A stretch of DNA of 64,000 nt from Dactylellina haptotyla (taxonomy: Eukaryota > Ascomycota > Orbiliomycetes > Orbiliales > Orbiliaceae), in the NCBI GenBank assembly GCA_031310005.1, contig CM062379.1, positions 6,882,001-6,946,000 of the forward strand. Reading direction: 5' to 3'. Shown piece by piece: positions 26,005-38,100 of this stretch (positions within the stretch are counted from its first letter, which is position 1; each line of letters begins with the position of its first letter). Under the pieces are notes generated by a model. That model searched no databases. It was not told the origin of the DNA and was given only the letters and a program-made list of their open reading frames with translations. The position numbers and the translations under genes are program-made.

Positions 26005-26415
26005 TCAGCTGGAAACCTCTAGAAGATAGGCGTAAAATGTCGTGACGGATTTGATGGCAAATGTATCCTCAATGCGCGCATGCACTCTGCCCCGCGGGGC
26101 TTTCACGGCTTCAAAACCAAACGCATTTAAAATGTGATGGAGTTCCGACTCGAGACTATAAAACGGAATTTTATCGATCCCGATTGCGATCATATGCAGG
26201 TTCTCAGCTCTGGCCGGCATCAGTTCTCCCGAGTGCGACCATTCCGAAACGCGCGGCCAATCATAGTATATATCGTAGTATTGCGAGCTCAAGACGTGGC
26301 CTAAGAAGAGAATATTGCCAGTCGGCGCTGTTGCCGATTTCAATTCAATCAATAAATACTTAGGCCGTGTCCAAGGACTGTTTCCAGTATACAGTGTCTT
26401 GAGCTTGTTGATCTC
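26005..26415 (-). CDS. Hypothetical protein, probable C-terminal exon
   Basis: On the minus strand a frame is open from 26415 (directly after an in-frame stop that doubles as a CCTAG acceptor) to the stop ending at 26005. That is 136 codons beginning EINKLKTLYTGNSPW and continuing through RPKYLLIELKSATAPTG. The first Met-like codon in this frame is internal, so the segment is more likely the last exon of a spliced gene than a complete gene. Composition is protein-like (aromatic-rich, YYDIYYDWPRVSEW), with no recognisable domain. Upstream on the same strand (26483-26674) is another short frame that could be part of the same gene, but I cannot join it with a convincing splice. Could be a decayed gene. 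Confidence 0.4.
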   Translation of the reverse strand, partial: EINKLKTLYTGNSPWTRPKYLLIELKSATAPTGNILFLGHVLSSQYYDIYYDWPRVSEWSHSGELMPARAENLHMIAIGIDKIPFYSLESELHHILNAFGFEAVKAPRGRVHARIEDTFAIKSVTTFYAYLLEVSS

Positions 26416-28352
26416 CTAGGTCCCTCGTCATACTGCTACGTGAATTGATTCGAATTGGGGGCGCAAGTTACTTTCTAATGGATCATTCATCGAACAACAC
26501 ATATTTTTCACCAATTTTGTAACCAAAACTTTTGCTAGCAAGGCTACGAGGAGCTAGTGAAGAAGCTATCTTACACCGCATTACCAACCAACTACAGCCA
26601 ATACTGGGGCGAGAGAAACAGCTCATAGTCCTAGTGCAGTGTTTTATGGCTTTCGTTATTAGGACATCGTTCAATTTCTGCGGTTAAATCAATTGTAGAC
26701 GGTTTCTAGGGTTTTGTAGCATCACTATGCTATACATAATCGCTGATAGTTGGCGAGATTGAGGTCACCGCGATCGTATACATAGCGATGCTTTGTGCCA
26801 CCAAAGTTCTAGAATTAACATTTATCCTTCAAGATTAACCAAACCTCGCCGCTATTATTAAAATAGGGCAAAGAAAACCGTACCATTGCTAGGCGTTAGA
26901 CAGGAATTTGGAGATGGACCAAATGTGTAGGTTACCCGATAGATTGCAATATGCTGCCAGAGATTTAACTCTTGGAGTCGATTACTGTTGTGCTGGATTT
27001 GATTCCTAGCAGTGCTATGGACATTCTACGCTATATTAGGAGCTTGATAGAGGATCAAAAGGTTCAAGAAGAAGGCGTCAGACCAATTACATCATTTGGG
27101 CCCGAATGTCACCTACGAAAAGCGACACATGCAATGTATGTCCCAAATTTAAGGATTCAAGACCCAGGCAGTATCAAAGAATAACATCCTGGTGTGCTGG
27201 CTTCATTCGAATATTCAGGCCGCTAGGAGGGTTCTCAAGATTCTTACTAATCATTGGGCTCAGTCTGAGACCGTGAATGAGGGAGTCATCAAGATGTTGT
27301 GGTGTGATAGGTCTGTGTTGATCACGGGCCAGCACACAGCACTAAGATGGCTAGTGGAAAAATATCAGGTGGGAATGAGGATGGTGCCTGGTATTGAGGC
27401 TCATAACCTCAAGAGACCATATTCAAATCATTACGGTAGCATCCGAGTTCGAAGTTTAGTTGATGTTGGGCTCAGCGATTTGGAACTTTGCTGCCTTCTC
27501 GGGTTCTGGTATGCTACAACCAATCTGGTCTAGTATTGTTGGCTTTGAGGGAACCTAGCTGATAGCGCTATACAGCTTAGTTTTTGCCTAGGATCGCGGG
27601 GGACCGCCACAGAAAACTTTATATGATATCACTAGCAAATTAGCTTTTGCAGTAATTGACGAATAGTGAACTGGTCGTGCGACCTATAGTGCACTCATAA
27701 GGATTATATTTGGATCTCGCGTCGCATTTTCGGGAAACAATCATCGCTAAACATGTTGACAACCATCTTGGCGGCTGTAGCCTGTAGGTTCAGCCTTATC
27801 CCCAAAATACAAGCTTTGGTAGTAAATATTCTAGAATGATTAAACATTTCTAGAATGGGAAATAATTTGCAGGTGCCTATGAAGTAGCCATGATGTCTTT
27901 TTGCAGGAGGCTGAGTCCGGGGACCTATTTGGTTGGGTGTTTGGGAGGCCTAACAGACCAAAAGGCAGCATTTGCTTCGCCTCCCACATAGAAAATCACA
28001 TGGTCAACACACAAACGTGAAGCACACTACGACTAGATCTTCCAAGGGCACAGCTGCACCATTGGACTCATGAGGCCCAAGGACGCAGTTACTTGAGATC
28101 TATGTATAAAATAACATTGATCCGACCTGAGTATCTCGATAAATCAATAAGTATCAAACAACATAGTATCTTCAAAGCATTAAAGCATAACTCTCTTCTA
28201 TTTACATGACCAAACCCTCTCATAAGGTCAACCCCCAACAGGACGATATATTCTCTGCCTTTTTCAGCATCCCTCCACAAGACCAAGGGAGATCATCTAA
28301 ATATCAAAACCAACCTCCATTTCTAATAAACGAGTCCTTCAATCCATTCAAA
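26416..28352. other. Gene-poor AT-rich region before the first Gly-rich gene
   Basis: About 1.9 kb. It includes short frames at 26972-27184 and 27192-27533 (rightward), separated by a few bases, with protein-like but unrecognised sequence; they might be relics of one decayed gene. A TATAAA at 28105-28110 precedes the Gly-rich gene. No terminal repeats or transposase motifs seen. Confidence 0.45.
28105..28110 (+). promoter_or_regulatory. Candidate TATA box of the first Gly-rich gene
   Basis: TATAAA located 248 bp before ATG 28353 and about 100 bp before the in-frame upstream ATG at 28206. Confidence 0.4.
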
Positions 28353-28823
28353 ATGGCATTCTGCGGTCTCTTCAGTCGAAAGAAGAGAAGAACGAGCGAA
28401 AAGACGACAGGAAGTGTGAGCACATACAATAGCACACCTGCCGTTCAGGTTCACCAGAATCCTCCAAATAAACCCGCGACTACTACAACATCATCTGCTA
28501 CAAGGTATAAGACATACGGCGGATCCTCATCAGGATACCGACCTGCCGGTAGCGGATACTCAAATAACTACAATTCTACGGCCATAAACTCAATGTTGGC
28601 GACAAGTTTGAGTCCTGATAGTGGACCCACCACTCATTATCATAGCGGCCACAATAGCCACCATCATCACTCTAACGACCATGGGGGAAGTCATAGCTAC
28701 TCGTCTGGCGGCGGCGGCGGCGGCGGCGGCTATTCAAGCTACTCATCTGGTGGCGATGGTGGTGGTGGTGGCGGTGGCGGTTCATCTGGAGGTGATGGCG
28801 GCGGCGGCGGTGGTGGATGTTAA
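28353..28823 (+). CDS. Small low-complexity protein: basic N-terminus, His-rich, poly-Gly tail ending in Cys
   Basis: Single exon, 156 residues from ATG 28353, which has a strong context (AAA before, GC after). The frame is open to an upstream ATG at 28206 (205 residues), but that ATG has a poor context. Layout: MAFCGLFSRKKRR (Cys next to a polybasic patch), a Ser/Thr/Asn/Pro linker, a Tyr/Gly/Ser stretch, a His cluster (HSGHNSHHHHSNDHGGSH), and a tail of Gly runs broken by SS or GD, ending GGGGC. The Gly tail is built on GGC and GGT codon repeats. No signal peptide or domain. The N-terminal Cys plus Lys/Arg patch would suit lipid anchoring to a membrane, and the His cluster metal binding; both are inference. 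It resembles the protein at 30419-30880 in layout. Confidence 0.65.
   Translation: MAFCGLFSRKKRRTSEKTTGSVSTYNSTPAVQVHQNPPNKPATTTTSSATRYKTYGGSSSGYRPAGSGYSNNYNSTAINSMLATSLSPDSGPTTHYHSGHNSHHHHSNDHGGSHSYSSGGGGGGGGYSSYSSGGDGGGGGGGGSSGGDGGGGGGGC
28707..28730 (+). repeat. (GGC)8 trinucleotide repeat inside the Gly-rich gene
   Basis: Eight GGC codons encode the first poly-Gly run. Further GGT/GGC runs follow to 28820. Such a run is prone to length change between strains. Confidence 0.9.
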
Positions 28824-30418
28824 GGCAGATTCTAGTTTATATATTGTGCAAACTGTTTGATTTCCGTACTTTTGTATAGAAGTAATTGTTATTTCCGTCT
28901 GTATCAATTTGAATTCGAATTCATCATGTAATATCATATAAAATTATAAATACTGTTCCGGTCGAAATTGCCAATGTGTTAAAATAAGTGCCATCTCAAT
29001 GAATATTTAAAGCTAGAGCGATGCGAATAAACTTTCGCGCTTGAGCCTCAAGTTTTGGGGTCAACGACGGCTCAGGCGATGCCTAACATACCTAGTATTT
29101 TCTATCGCCCAGGAGATGCACTGATTGGTCAAGCCGTGGCAGCCGCCACCGCGCCAGCGGCTGATATATCATAATAGCAGCCTTAAACATCCGCGATTAC
29201 ATCGCCTACGGAACATTGAGAACTACCGCCCCGAGAATATTAAGAGCTATGAATTTCGAAAGTCAATTCGAGGATTTCAGGGACATCAAAGGTTGAACTA
29301 ACGTTCTTGCTATCATAGGAGTTGACGGTCAAGAAATACCTTTACCATGACTTTGACAGCTAACGGCCCGGTTACAAAACGTTCAATTTGAACTCACCTA
29401 GTTTCTACCAGACTGTTGAAGATGCGATGAGAGGAGCCAATATTGTGGGTTTTTTGGTATGCAAGTTATATTTAGTTCTTAACGACTTGCAACCTGACAT
29501 GCCATATATAGAAAATAGCAATATATATATATATTGTATGGATTTTTAAAGTTTATATTCTATTCTCTAGATTATGCTAGGTAATAAATGGCTACTCGCA
29601 TTGCAGTAACAAATAAATTGTAACATTGCCAACCTATCCAGGTGGATAGAATGAGGCAAGTTGCCGTCTTGGAAAGTTTAGCTTATCCCAAGCTGGAGGC
29701 AATATTACTTGAATACGTACCATATGCATATTCGACCTCAATATAATGCAGCCTAGTTGCTAGCCTGGGATCGAAGACTTTTACAATAATGGTTTCACCA
29801 AACCCACCAAACCCACAAGAAGATATGTCTCAAAGAGAATTTCTATAAACGCCAATAGAACGAAAGTTGAATGGATTCATGACATCAGCGAACGCCACAG
29901 ATAATATCCCATTTATTGTGTTGTTGGCTTCGCCCTTCGCGCTGCCCGCCGACAGCGATTGCACAGCCCTCAAAGAGGTATTGTCTGTTACTAGCGTCCA
30001 CAAACGGAGAACACTTCAGGCTAAACCAAGAAGGAAACTCGACCAGAAGTAGCATCGGAAGGAAGTGACAAAAGTAGACTGGACCTCTTTGCGATAGATA
30101 ATTCTATTCGCCGAAAAAGATGACTTTATCTTTTGGCCAGCTGGATAGCACCACGTGAACAGCCAAAGCTGTTAAGCTTAATGGCGCCGCTCACCTTTGC
30201 GCCCACAATTCCAGGTATAAAGCTCCAACTAAAGTCGCTGTTCTTAGACCCCGCACCTTCGAGTCATCCGCGCCAGTATCATTTGTTACCCGGTTTGAGA
30301 ATAAACTGGTCAAGACTTCATTTTATCACTTATTTGCCGTTTGACGATTACTTTCTGTGTCACGGCCTCGGTCTCAAGCTTTATACAACCCCCAGACCTA
30401 TCAATCCTACCTTAAAAA
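28824..30418. other. Spacer between the two Gly-rich genes
   Basis: About 1.6 kb, AT-rich, with a short AT dinucleotide run near 29,520. The right end contains a possible TATACA at 30382-30387, 30 bp before the next start codon. Short frames (for example 29867-30052) are unsupported. No transposon signature seen. Confidence 0.45.
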
Positions 30419-30880
30419 ATGAATATTCTGCAGATCCTGCATCTAAAGAAGAAAGCCAAGGACGTCAAGGCCAAAGATACCGCCAAGTCGTCAAGCAAAG
30501 AGTCAACCCCAGTTATCACGAAAGATGCCAGCAGCCCGCCACCTCCTGCCCCATCCACTACTACCAGCTCCACGAAGGACGCGCCGGCTGCAGACAAACC
30601 GTCCAAGTCAGAAACTGAAGGTTCAAAAATTGTAACCCAGGAGACTGTTGCGGCCAATGCCATGGTAACAACAAGTCTGGCCCCAGTCGCTACTAGTGCA
30701 CCTCACAGCCACGACAATAATACTACGACAGCGGGGCATAGCGAGGCTGTTACAGATGGAGGGGACGGAGGGGTTTACAGTGGTAGCGGGGGCTTCCATG
30801 GAGATGCTGGCGGTGTATCCGGAGATGCAGGAGATGCTGGCGCGGCGGCAGCTGGAGACGCCGGATGCGGTGCCTTTTGA
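30419..30880 (+). CDS. Small low-complexity protein, Lys-rich N-terminus and Gly/Asp/Ala tail
   Basis: Single exon, 153 residues. It starts MNILQILHLKKKAKD, a short amphipathic stretch followed by a Lys cluster. A Ser/Thr/Pro/Lys linker follows (with PPPPAPSTTTSS), then HSH and a Gly-rich tail built on GDAG/GGVSGDAG units ending GDAGCGAF. No domain or signal peptide. The order (basic head, S/T/P linker with TTTTSS or STTTSS, His residues, Gly tail with a near-terminal Cys) is the same as in the protein at 28353-28823, 1.6 kb upstream on the same strand. The two may be old tandem duplicates or just share a compositional plan. Expression is suggested only by a TATACA about 30 bp upstream. Confidence 0.6.
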   Translation: MNILQILHLKKKAKDVKAKDTAKSSSKESTPVITKDASSPPPPAPSTTTSSTKDAPAADKPSKSETEGSKIVTQETVAANAMVTTSLAPVATSAPHSHDNNTTTAGHSEAVTDGGDGGVYSGSGGFHGDAGGVSGDAGDAGAAAAGDAGCGAF

Positions 30881-33800
30881 TTGTAACGTTACGATATTTT
30901 AATGTGGAGTTTACGGTCATGGATGAAACTAGGTGATTATCTCGAAGGAGGTCTTTTGTTTTTAGCTTTGTTTAGATTCTCCGGAGTTATAGATTTTTCT
31001 GTATGATTGCTTTTATCTCATTTCCATGAGACTTTGACGATTTGTAAGGATGTAAACGTACCTGAAGTCTGGTGTCTTCGAAGCCTCCTATACCCGGCAA
31101 CAATGATGGTCGGAACATTACAGCCTGTGCATTCGATTCCGAGCCAAGTCACACTGGGTTCAATGTCTAGACCTTCTGATTTCAAGCCATACGATCCTTT
31201 AATAACACCCTTTAATATGAGCACTCTAGCTCCCATAAGTCTTCCCGAGTTGCGATTAGCGGGTTCCACCCGTTGCACGTGGCTTGCCGCCACACTACCC
31301 AGTTCCGCAAGTTCAGATATGCTTAACGACGATGTGCCGTTGTAATTGCGATAATTCCAATTTATGTTCTCAAATGATATATTCTTTCGGGAGCCTCATT
31401 AATTTTTCAGCTACCAGGAGAAACCAGTTCTTCTTGAAAGGCTATAAAAAGGCACAAAAACACATTCAGATGAAGCATTGAGTATCCTGGACACGACTAC
31501 GAGTCAGGTCAAAAGGCCCACTATTCATATTTTAGCGACCCTATGATAAGCTAGAGTCATGAGAAACCCTCGAAAAGTCTTCCCGCGTGGTTTTGTTTCG
31601 GGAGACTTGGTGGCTGACGCCAGAACGCTGGTTCGATTGATCCTCGTTTACATGGATCGTAAGAGTAAGTCGACTGCTTATGAAACACGGATTTAACAAC
31701 ATCGAACGTGTCAATGCTCAGATCAAGTTAGAGTAAAGCTTATTGACATATTGCCCAATCGAACTGCTGAATGCTAAGTTGGGGTTTGCTGGAGGGCAGG
31801 GTCGTGGGACTTCGCACCATCGGTGGCGGCGGCGCTCCTTCCATTCAATTACGTCAAGACTTTTCGTAGACTCTATATCTGCACACTCCTTAATATTATG
31901 GAAGATAGGGCGACTAAGAAAGTTTAGTTGGCATTTTGACTAGTTGCGGTTGAATATTTTCTACGACTCTCAAGGTCTCGACCACAGAAGTAACTGCAGA
32001 CCCCTCGATGATTGACGAAAAGGTTTTCTAGATCGGGTCGGCGATCGCAATGGAGAAGGTCGCGTAAATAGAAGAAGAAGGTGAAGACCCTGTGGCGTCA
32101 ATGGAGGGGTTTCTTGGAGGTGAATGCTATCTAGGATTCCGATATATATAGCTGAGGCTGAGGGGATTGTGTTGGGTGATGTTGACCCTGGTGTTTGATT
32201 TTCGTGCCGCATCCGCTTTGGGCAACGCACTTTTGGCTCTTTGACAGCATCGCGGTCCGGATAACAGGTTCCGACTCACAGAACAGAGAGCTCAGAGATA
32301 CCTGACCGACGGGTACATATTGATTTCCGATCCCTTCGAGGTGCCAAGAAACAAAGAGCCTCAGGTTTGCGAAATCAAAGGTCCGAGGAGAGAAAAAAAA
32401 AGAGCCGGGTTCCGACCAATAATTAAAGTCGCAGCATGCGCACGTCAGCCGCTCGAAAGCCCAACGAGGACCAATTGTGCATTGGTCAATTCGAGACATG
32501 CATGAGGAAATTGAATCATGCAGGGTGGGACTCGGAGCACAAGCGGCAGGGCTCACCGGAAAGACAACAATAAAAACAGGAGAGCGGTTTGAGAATCATT
32601 TCGTTGGCACCAATAACAGCTCGGCTGGCGGAGCTTAGCTGGGCAATCTGTTGATCTCGTTGCAAATTACGTCCGCACAATCGAGATTCGATCGGTTCTA
32701 TTTTAAAAAAAGAAGCCTTCGGTCAGCGGCGGCAGGTGCTACGCTCATCAAATGATCGATCGTCCGGCTCGTGGCTCGTTACACCAAACCAGCGCTAGGT
32801 CTTCGAATCTCTCCTGCGGCCGACGGGCAGCACAGCATTTTGATATTGGTTGGGGGTTTTCTCTTCTATGACATGGTGCGTCCAGGGGCACCAGCGTTCA
32901 TGCGTGATAAGGCTTTGGTGGTTCTTGGGTTTACCGAAGAAACTAATGCAGTGGTGATTCGATTAATTCGTTCGTCCCATTGAGACCGCGGGTTCATCAA
33001 ACCAACAAAACTTGGTTGTGACCCGGTCTAGTCCGTTATCGACCTCAAATAAGTGCCAGGAAACCCAACCACCTAATCAAAAAGCGTCCGCAACGATAAA
33101 CTCCTGCGCTGTCTTTGCATGCATTCGATGCACGGCCAGAATTAGGGACGAAGTGAGGGCAAACGGAACGAGATATCAGTGCGGCAGCTAGCGTATCTCA
33201 CGGCCGATAGCTAATACTGATGTGATTTATTAAGCAACCACATGGCGCTGGTGAAGCGCATCCTGTGGTCAATTAAATTGCGCTGCTCTCTGTCCTCAGT
33301 CAATCCAGATCTCTCGTTCTTTCTTCATATGGCGCTCTCCCTGTGAGCTCACGGTCGTTCGTTCGTTGCAGCCCTATCGTTTCAGTAGTGATTCAAAGTT
33401 TTTCTGCTATTTTCGTCCGTCAACACGGTTCTCGACTTCACAGCTACCTTCGCTGAGACCCACTGTGCCAGAGCTTCGTTTTGCGCTTCCTGGAGCCTAC
33501 GGAACAGGCGGATAAACGAGAGTTCCGGGGACCGCCTATTATACAAACTCCACTCTCTGGCAATCTTCACGCCTAATCAGACCCCGCTCCATCGCTCATT
33601 CCGTAGTTCGCAAGCCGGGCGCATTAGCGGCGGGCGTTGGTCAAGCCGACGCTCTAGCATCTTCACCAAAGAAGAAGGCACCGGAGTCGAAGAGTTTTTG
33701 CTTTCAAACACAGTCACGCCAGCACGGGCACTCCATCTCGATCGCTTGATTTCAAATTCTTGATCCTTACCAGGTGAGGAATCTTGTGTGCGCCCAGGAT

Positions 33801-35168
33801 CAGACTGTTTCTGCAGGGAACCTTAAAAACTTTGCTTCCAAAAATTGCAATTTTTCACGGCAATCCCAGCATCGCATTTTAGGGAGAGACAGGCAGAAAA
33901 GGTACCGGAGGTACCTCCCCTGGGCCATCGCACTAAACCTCTGACGAAACGACTGTTGAGATACCCACCCAAAGCCACGTCTCTGTCTTGTGCAAATTGG
34001 CAGACCAGATTTTAAATTTGGGGGGGTAGCTACAATACCCTGTGCTGTCAGCCTCAAACGAACCGAAGAACAAATAGAAAACAAAGGAACGACTAACAGC
34101 CGGACCAGCGAGACTAGAAAAGAAACGGAAGCCTGCATACGCTTTCTGCCATCCCTTCTGCTGCTTGCTGCTATTCTTGCCCTTCCTGATATACCCTAGC
34201 AGCAGCTGCCAGCAGCCCACAGCAGGCGTAGACACCCCAGGTACCAGTTGCTCACCTTCACGTTCGACGTTGGCGTCTGTCATTCGTTTTTTTCCTGCCA
34301 TTATTCCCAGTTCAGCCCCCAACCGTTGTTCAGCCGTTCAATACGAAGAGCGCCTGACAGATCGGAAAGACAATTCATAAGACCCACTACATTCTTTCGC
34401 CAGGCGTTTTGGAAAGAAAAGAAAGAAGGAAGGAAGGAAGGACCGAGACAAATATTATTCATTCACGGATCCGTTCCTCAGGCTCATTTTCGAAGCATTC
34501 TTCTGAATAATCTCGATCGGTCAGAATTTCATAGCGTTAATAATAATACTGTCATTGCCCGTTCGCCCCCCACAGGCTTGTACGGTACCTCCCTATTGCA
34601 GCGGTAGGAACGACCATCCTTATCGACTCTTTGATCGTTCGTTTTAGTATTATTTTTATTTTTATTTTTTTGCCAGCGGTCATCAAGCTATGGCCCTTGA
34701 GCTTTGAGTAATCGCACACAATCTGCCAGCCCCAATCAACCATCGAGGATCTTTGGCCGAAGAATATATCCCTCCCCGGATCCTTTTCTTTACCCCATCC
34801 CCAATCGTCTGACCGGTGGATCTTTCAGTATCTCATTATCCCGCACAATCTCACCCATCTTTTCGGGGCATTTTCGAGTCCTTTCGCATCGTCTGTGGAG
34901 AGAGCGGTTGCAGCGCACCCGATTCGAACGAGGCATCCCATACGCTTACGGCAGAGATATTCGACAAGATGAAGCAGTAGCCGAAGGTGTTTAACCAGAA
35001 CCGCCCTGAAACGACACGAACCAGATCGCCGGCCTGCCAAATTACGAGCGCGAGTCCCGAAGCAATAATACATCCCGACGGACTAACCCGCCCAGAAAAG
35101 CCACTTGCACCTTGCTGTTCAAAAGGAGATCCGAGTATTTGAGTATTTGAATTGTGGTTCAGCCCGCC
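30881..35168. other. Long intergenic region upstream of the DUF1765 gene
   Basis: About 4.3 kb. Many short frames occur on both strands, none with a domain. A frame at 31018-31293 (minus) is somewhat protein-like but unrecognised. From about 33,800 to 35,150 the DNA is rich in C/T blocks, with several GGTACC-type sites (near 33,901-33,916 and 34,583), AAGG repeats at about 34,426-34,441 and a T-run near 34,650. That pattern suits a long promoter and leader for the large gene at 35169. Confidence 0.45.
34427..34441. repeat. Short (AAGG)n repeat
   Basis: About four tetranucleotide units next to a purine-rich run in the putative leader of the DUF1765 gene. Confidence 0.7.
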
Positions 35169-38100
35169 ATGGCGGCCCTCACCCTGGAAGCTTTGCCCAA
35201 AAATGTGGTGGTAGCCGACTCGCTGGGCAAAGTTCGACCATCCAGTTTCCTGCTCCGCTCAGCTTCTGAGCCTCACCTCAGCTACATGTTCTCCAAGTAC
35301 GACCACATGCACCTGGCCGGGGCCGACTCGATCGAGTTCTCGCCTTCTTCTTCCAGGTCCCCCTCGCCCAACGGCAAAGATGAGTCCATCTTCAGCAATC
35401 CCGAGGACGACAACTCTTCCACCTCGACCACCGGCTCCACCACCCCCAAACGCCCGGCTCCCGTCCTCGAACGCCGTCACACCCTCCATCGCTCTCCAGA
35501 ACTCTCTTCCTCCAGCTCCTCCAGCTTTCGCTCTCTGAAATCGAAGAAGCGCCAGAACGGTGTCGCATTTATGAAGGCGCCCGCCTCCGAAGGGCACGTC
35601 GTCACCTTGTCATCCTCCCACCGGTCGAATTCTTCCATCAGCTTGTCGTCGGTTGGGAACGCCATCCCGAGGAAAGATGAGCTGTGGCTGGGCTTCAAAA
35701 CTCTGGAGAGCGACTATTCAAAGTACGTCTACCACCTGCTGGTCTTCCCTTTCTGTCCTCGGGCTTCGTCCCCGTTAATTGATGAGGCTTTTGTTGCTAA
35801 CCATAACTTGTTTCCGTGCAGGTTCAACTGCAAGTCGATCTTGCAACGCACCCACATCCTCCGCTGCACATTAATTCCCTTTCTACGCAAGTTCGACGGA
35901 ATCACATCCTCCGTCCCGATCGATATCAACGAACTGGACCGACGGATTCGTACGTTGAACAAATGGTGGACATTGCTGTTGGCCTCCCTCCGCGCCAATG
36001 GTGCCAACATGGTCCCGCTTCAGGACAGGTCGACGTACCTCGAAGGTGTCACCGGAATAATGTCTCGACCGGAGTGGAGAGCCGCCCCTTCATCTCTCGC
36101 CCCTCTATCGACCAGGAACCCAAGCCCCTCGAACTCTTGCTCGTCACTTTCTTCCGCTTCTTCGACAATATCATATGAGAAGTCGTTGCAACACGATATG
36201 AAAGTGATGTATACCACTTCCCTGCTTGACACGCTCGCTTTCACGCTCGACGGATTGTCGGAGCAGCAGTGCGGTGCCTTGGTGCATTTCGCCGGAAAAG
36301 TTATTGCTTATGCATTTTTCTTCGTTAATGGCGTCAGCGAAATGCTCATCGGGCTGCTCGGACTGAAAGCCCCACAACTCCGTAAAGTGTTGAACGAATA
36401 CGGAATCGGACGCGGAATGGATCTCCAGGCCGTTGCCGAAGGTGTTATCGGCGAATTCCCCCACGCTATTCATTCCGTCGGCTTCACAACTATGAGCGCG
36501 GCTCTCCCTCGACTCAAGAAACCTGGCAACTATATGGTGGCCACAAGTAACATCGACTGGAAGGGACCATGGATACCACGATGGACCGGCCGAGAAACGG
36601 ATCTGTTCTTCGTGTTTGTTAAGCACTACCACCTCCTGCTTGCCGAATATTTGCCTTTTGGAATCACCGCCACCGCCCGACTCTGTGCCCCAGGCTTCTT
36701 GTTCATCCAAGCTCAGCTCCTTTCCCTTTTAGAGACTGCAATCCACCGAGGACCACCACATCTCATACCCCAGGAAAATGCGCCCTCTAATGTTACCTTT
36801 GATGATATCGTTGGAGCTCATGTTGTCAACGGAAATGCCATGCAACCAGCACCTTCGAAAACAATGTACCGCCCCCTGATGGACCAGCGCATCTTCTCTC
36901 TCTTGAAGGATATCACCATGGATAAGAATTTCAACGACGCCATGCGCGATGTCTTTGCAACCGCGTTCGCCAACCTCCTCAAGTCACTCGCGAAAAATAC
37001 GAAGATTGTGGAACATTCGGCCTGTGTGTCTCTCTGCGACCTTTTGGAAGAGGGCATCCCAGCATTGTACCAATTCGAAAAGCAATCTGAAAATGGTGCT
37101 AAATACATCGACTGGCCATTCTGGATGGATGTTTCGAAGCAAATGATGAAGAACGAAAACAGCATGACAGAGCTTCGGTTGTTTTCTTTCATCTTTGTCG
37201 TATGGGACTTGATCGCCGAGGACCCGGAAAGGAAACGTTCGATTTGCTTGGACTGGTTGTTGGCAGACGATATGTGGCAGCGATTTTTCTCCCATTGGTG
37301 CCCGATGGTCCGAGCTTTCTACATGAGACTCATCTGCTGGAGAGTCGGCAGGTTGGGCGGTCATGGATCGGACCGCGAGATCAGCTACACTGCAGACGGT
37401 GTTGAAATATCGACAGCATCTTGCGACCAGGAAATCTTCGATAAACTGATGACCCGACTTCACGAAGCGCACGGAGCTTTCGTGTATATGCGAGACGAAT
37501 CGGATCGAACTTCGTCCGTCCGCCCATCGGTCGCTCCATGCCCTCCAGCACCCAATCGCAAGTTATCCATTCTTCGAGTTGAGACGCAACCAGGATTTGG
37601 TCGCCCATTCTCCCTCGATAAGATGGTCCAACCTCAAGCGGAGCCTGCTAAACCAGCTCCAGATCCAAAGGCTACTCAACCGGAATCTAATGGAACCAGT
37701 CAGGAGAACGGTGGATCCACCATCAAACGGAAATGGTCGCTTCTTCGGAACTTCCTAGGCGCAGCTGAAGCCCTAAAACCAGATCCGACACCGACACCTG
37801 TCGTGCAGCCTAAAGCCTCGCCGGCTCCACAACAATCATCTCGCGGATCCGCAGGTTCAGCGTACATTCCGCCACGTGCGTCATCTGGAAGGGAGGCCTG
37901 GCATGGCACCAAAGTTCCTTACGGCGCGGCATTCATGAACCGAACTAGAATGCAGTTCAAGTTCGTATTAGAGTTTTCTGATCGACCACCGCATGCCAGA
38001 AAGGGCAAGGGCAGCATGGTACCACGCCTCCCACGTTTGACACAGGATTGGTTGGAATCTATCGGTGAAAGCAAGGAGTCGTCACCACCCGCGGAACCGA

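Noticed and set aside
27192-27533. Possible transposase fragment
   Set aside because: No catalytic motif, terminal repeats or target-site duplication could be seen; kept only as unrecognised coding-like DNA.
31018-31293. Leftward 91-codon protein-like frame
   Set aside because: Overlapping plus-strand frame is equally open; no domain or start context.
35154-35168. GTG upstream start for the DUF1765 protein
   Set aside because: The ATG at 35169 has a strong context and adds no loss to the domain.
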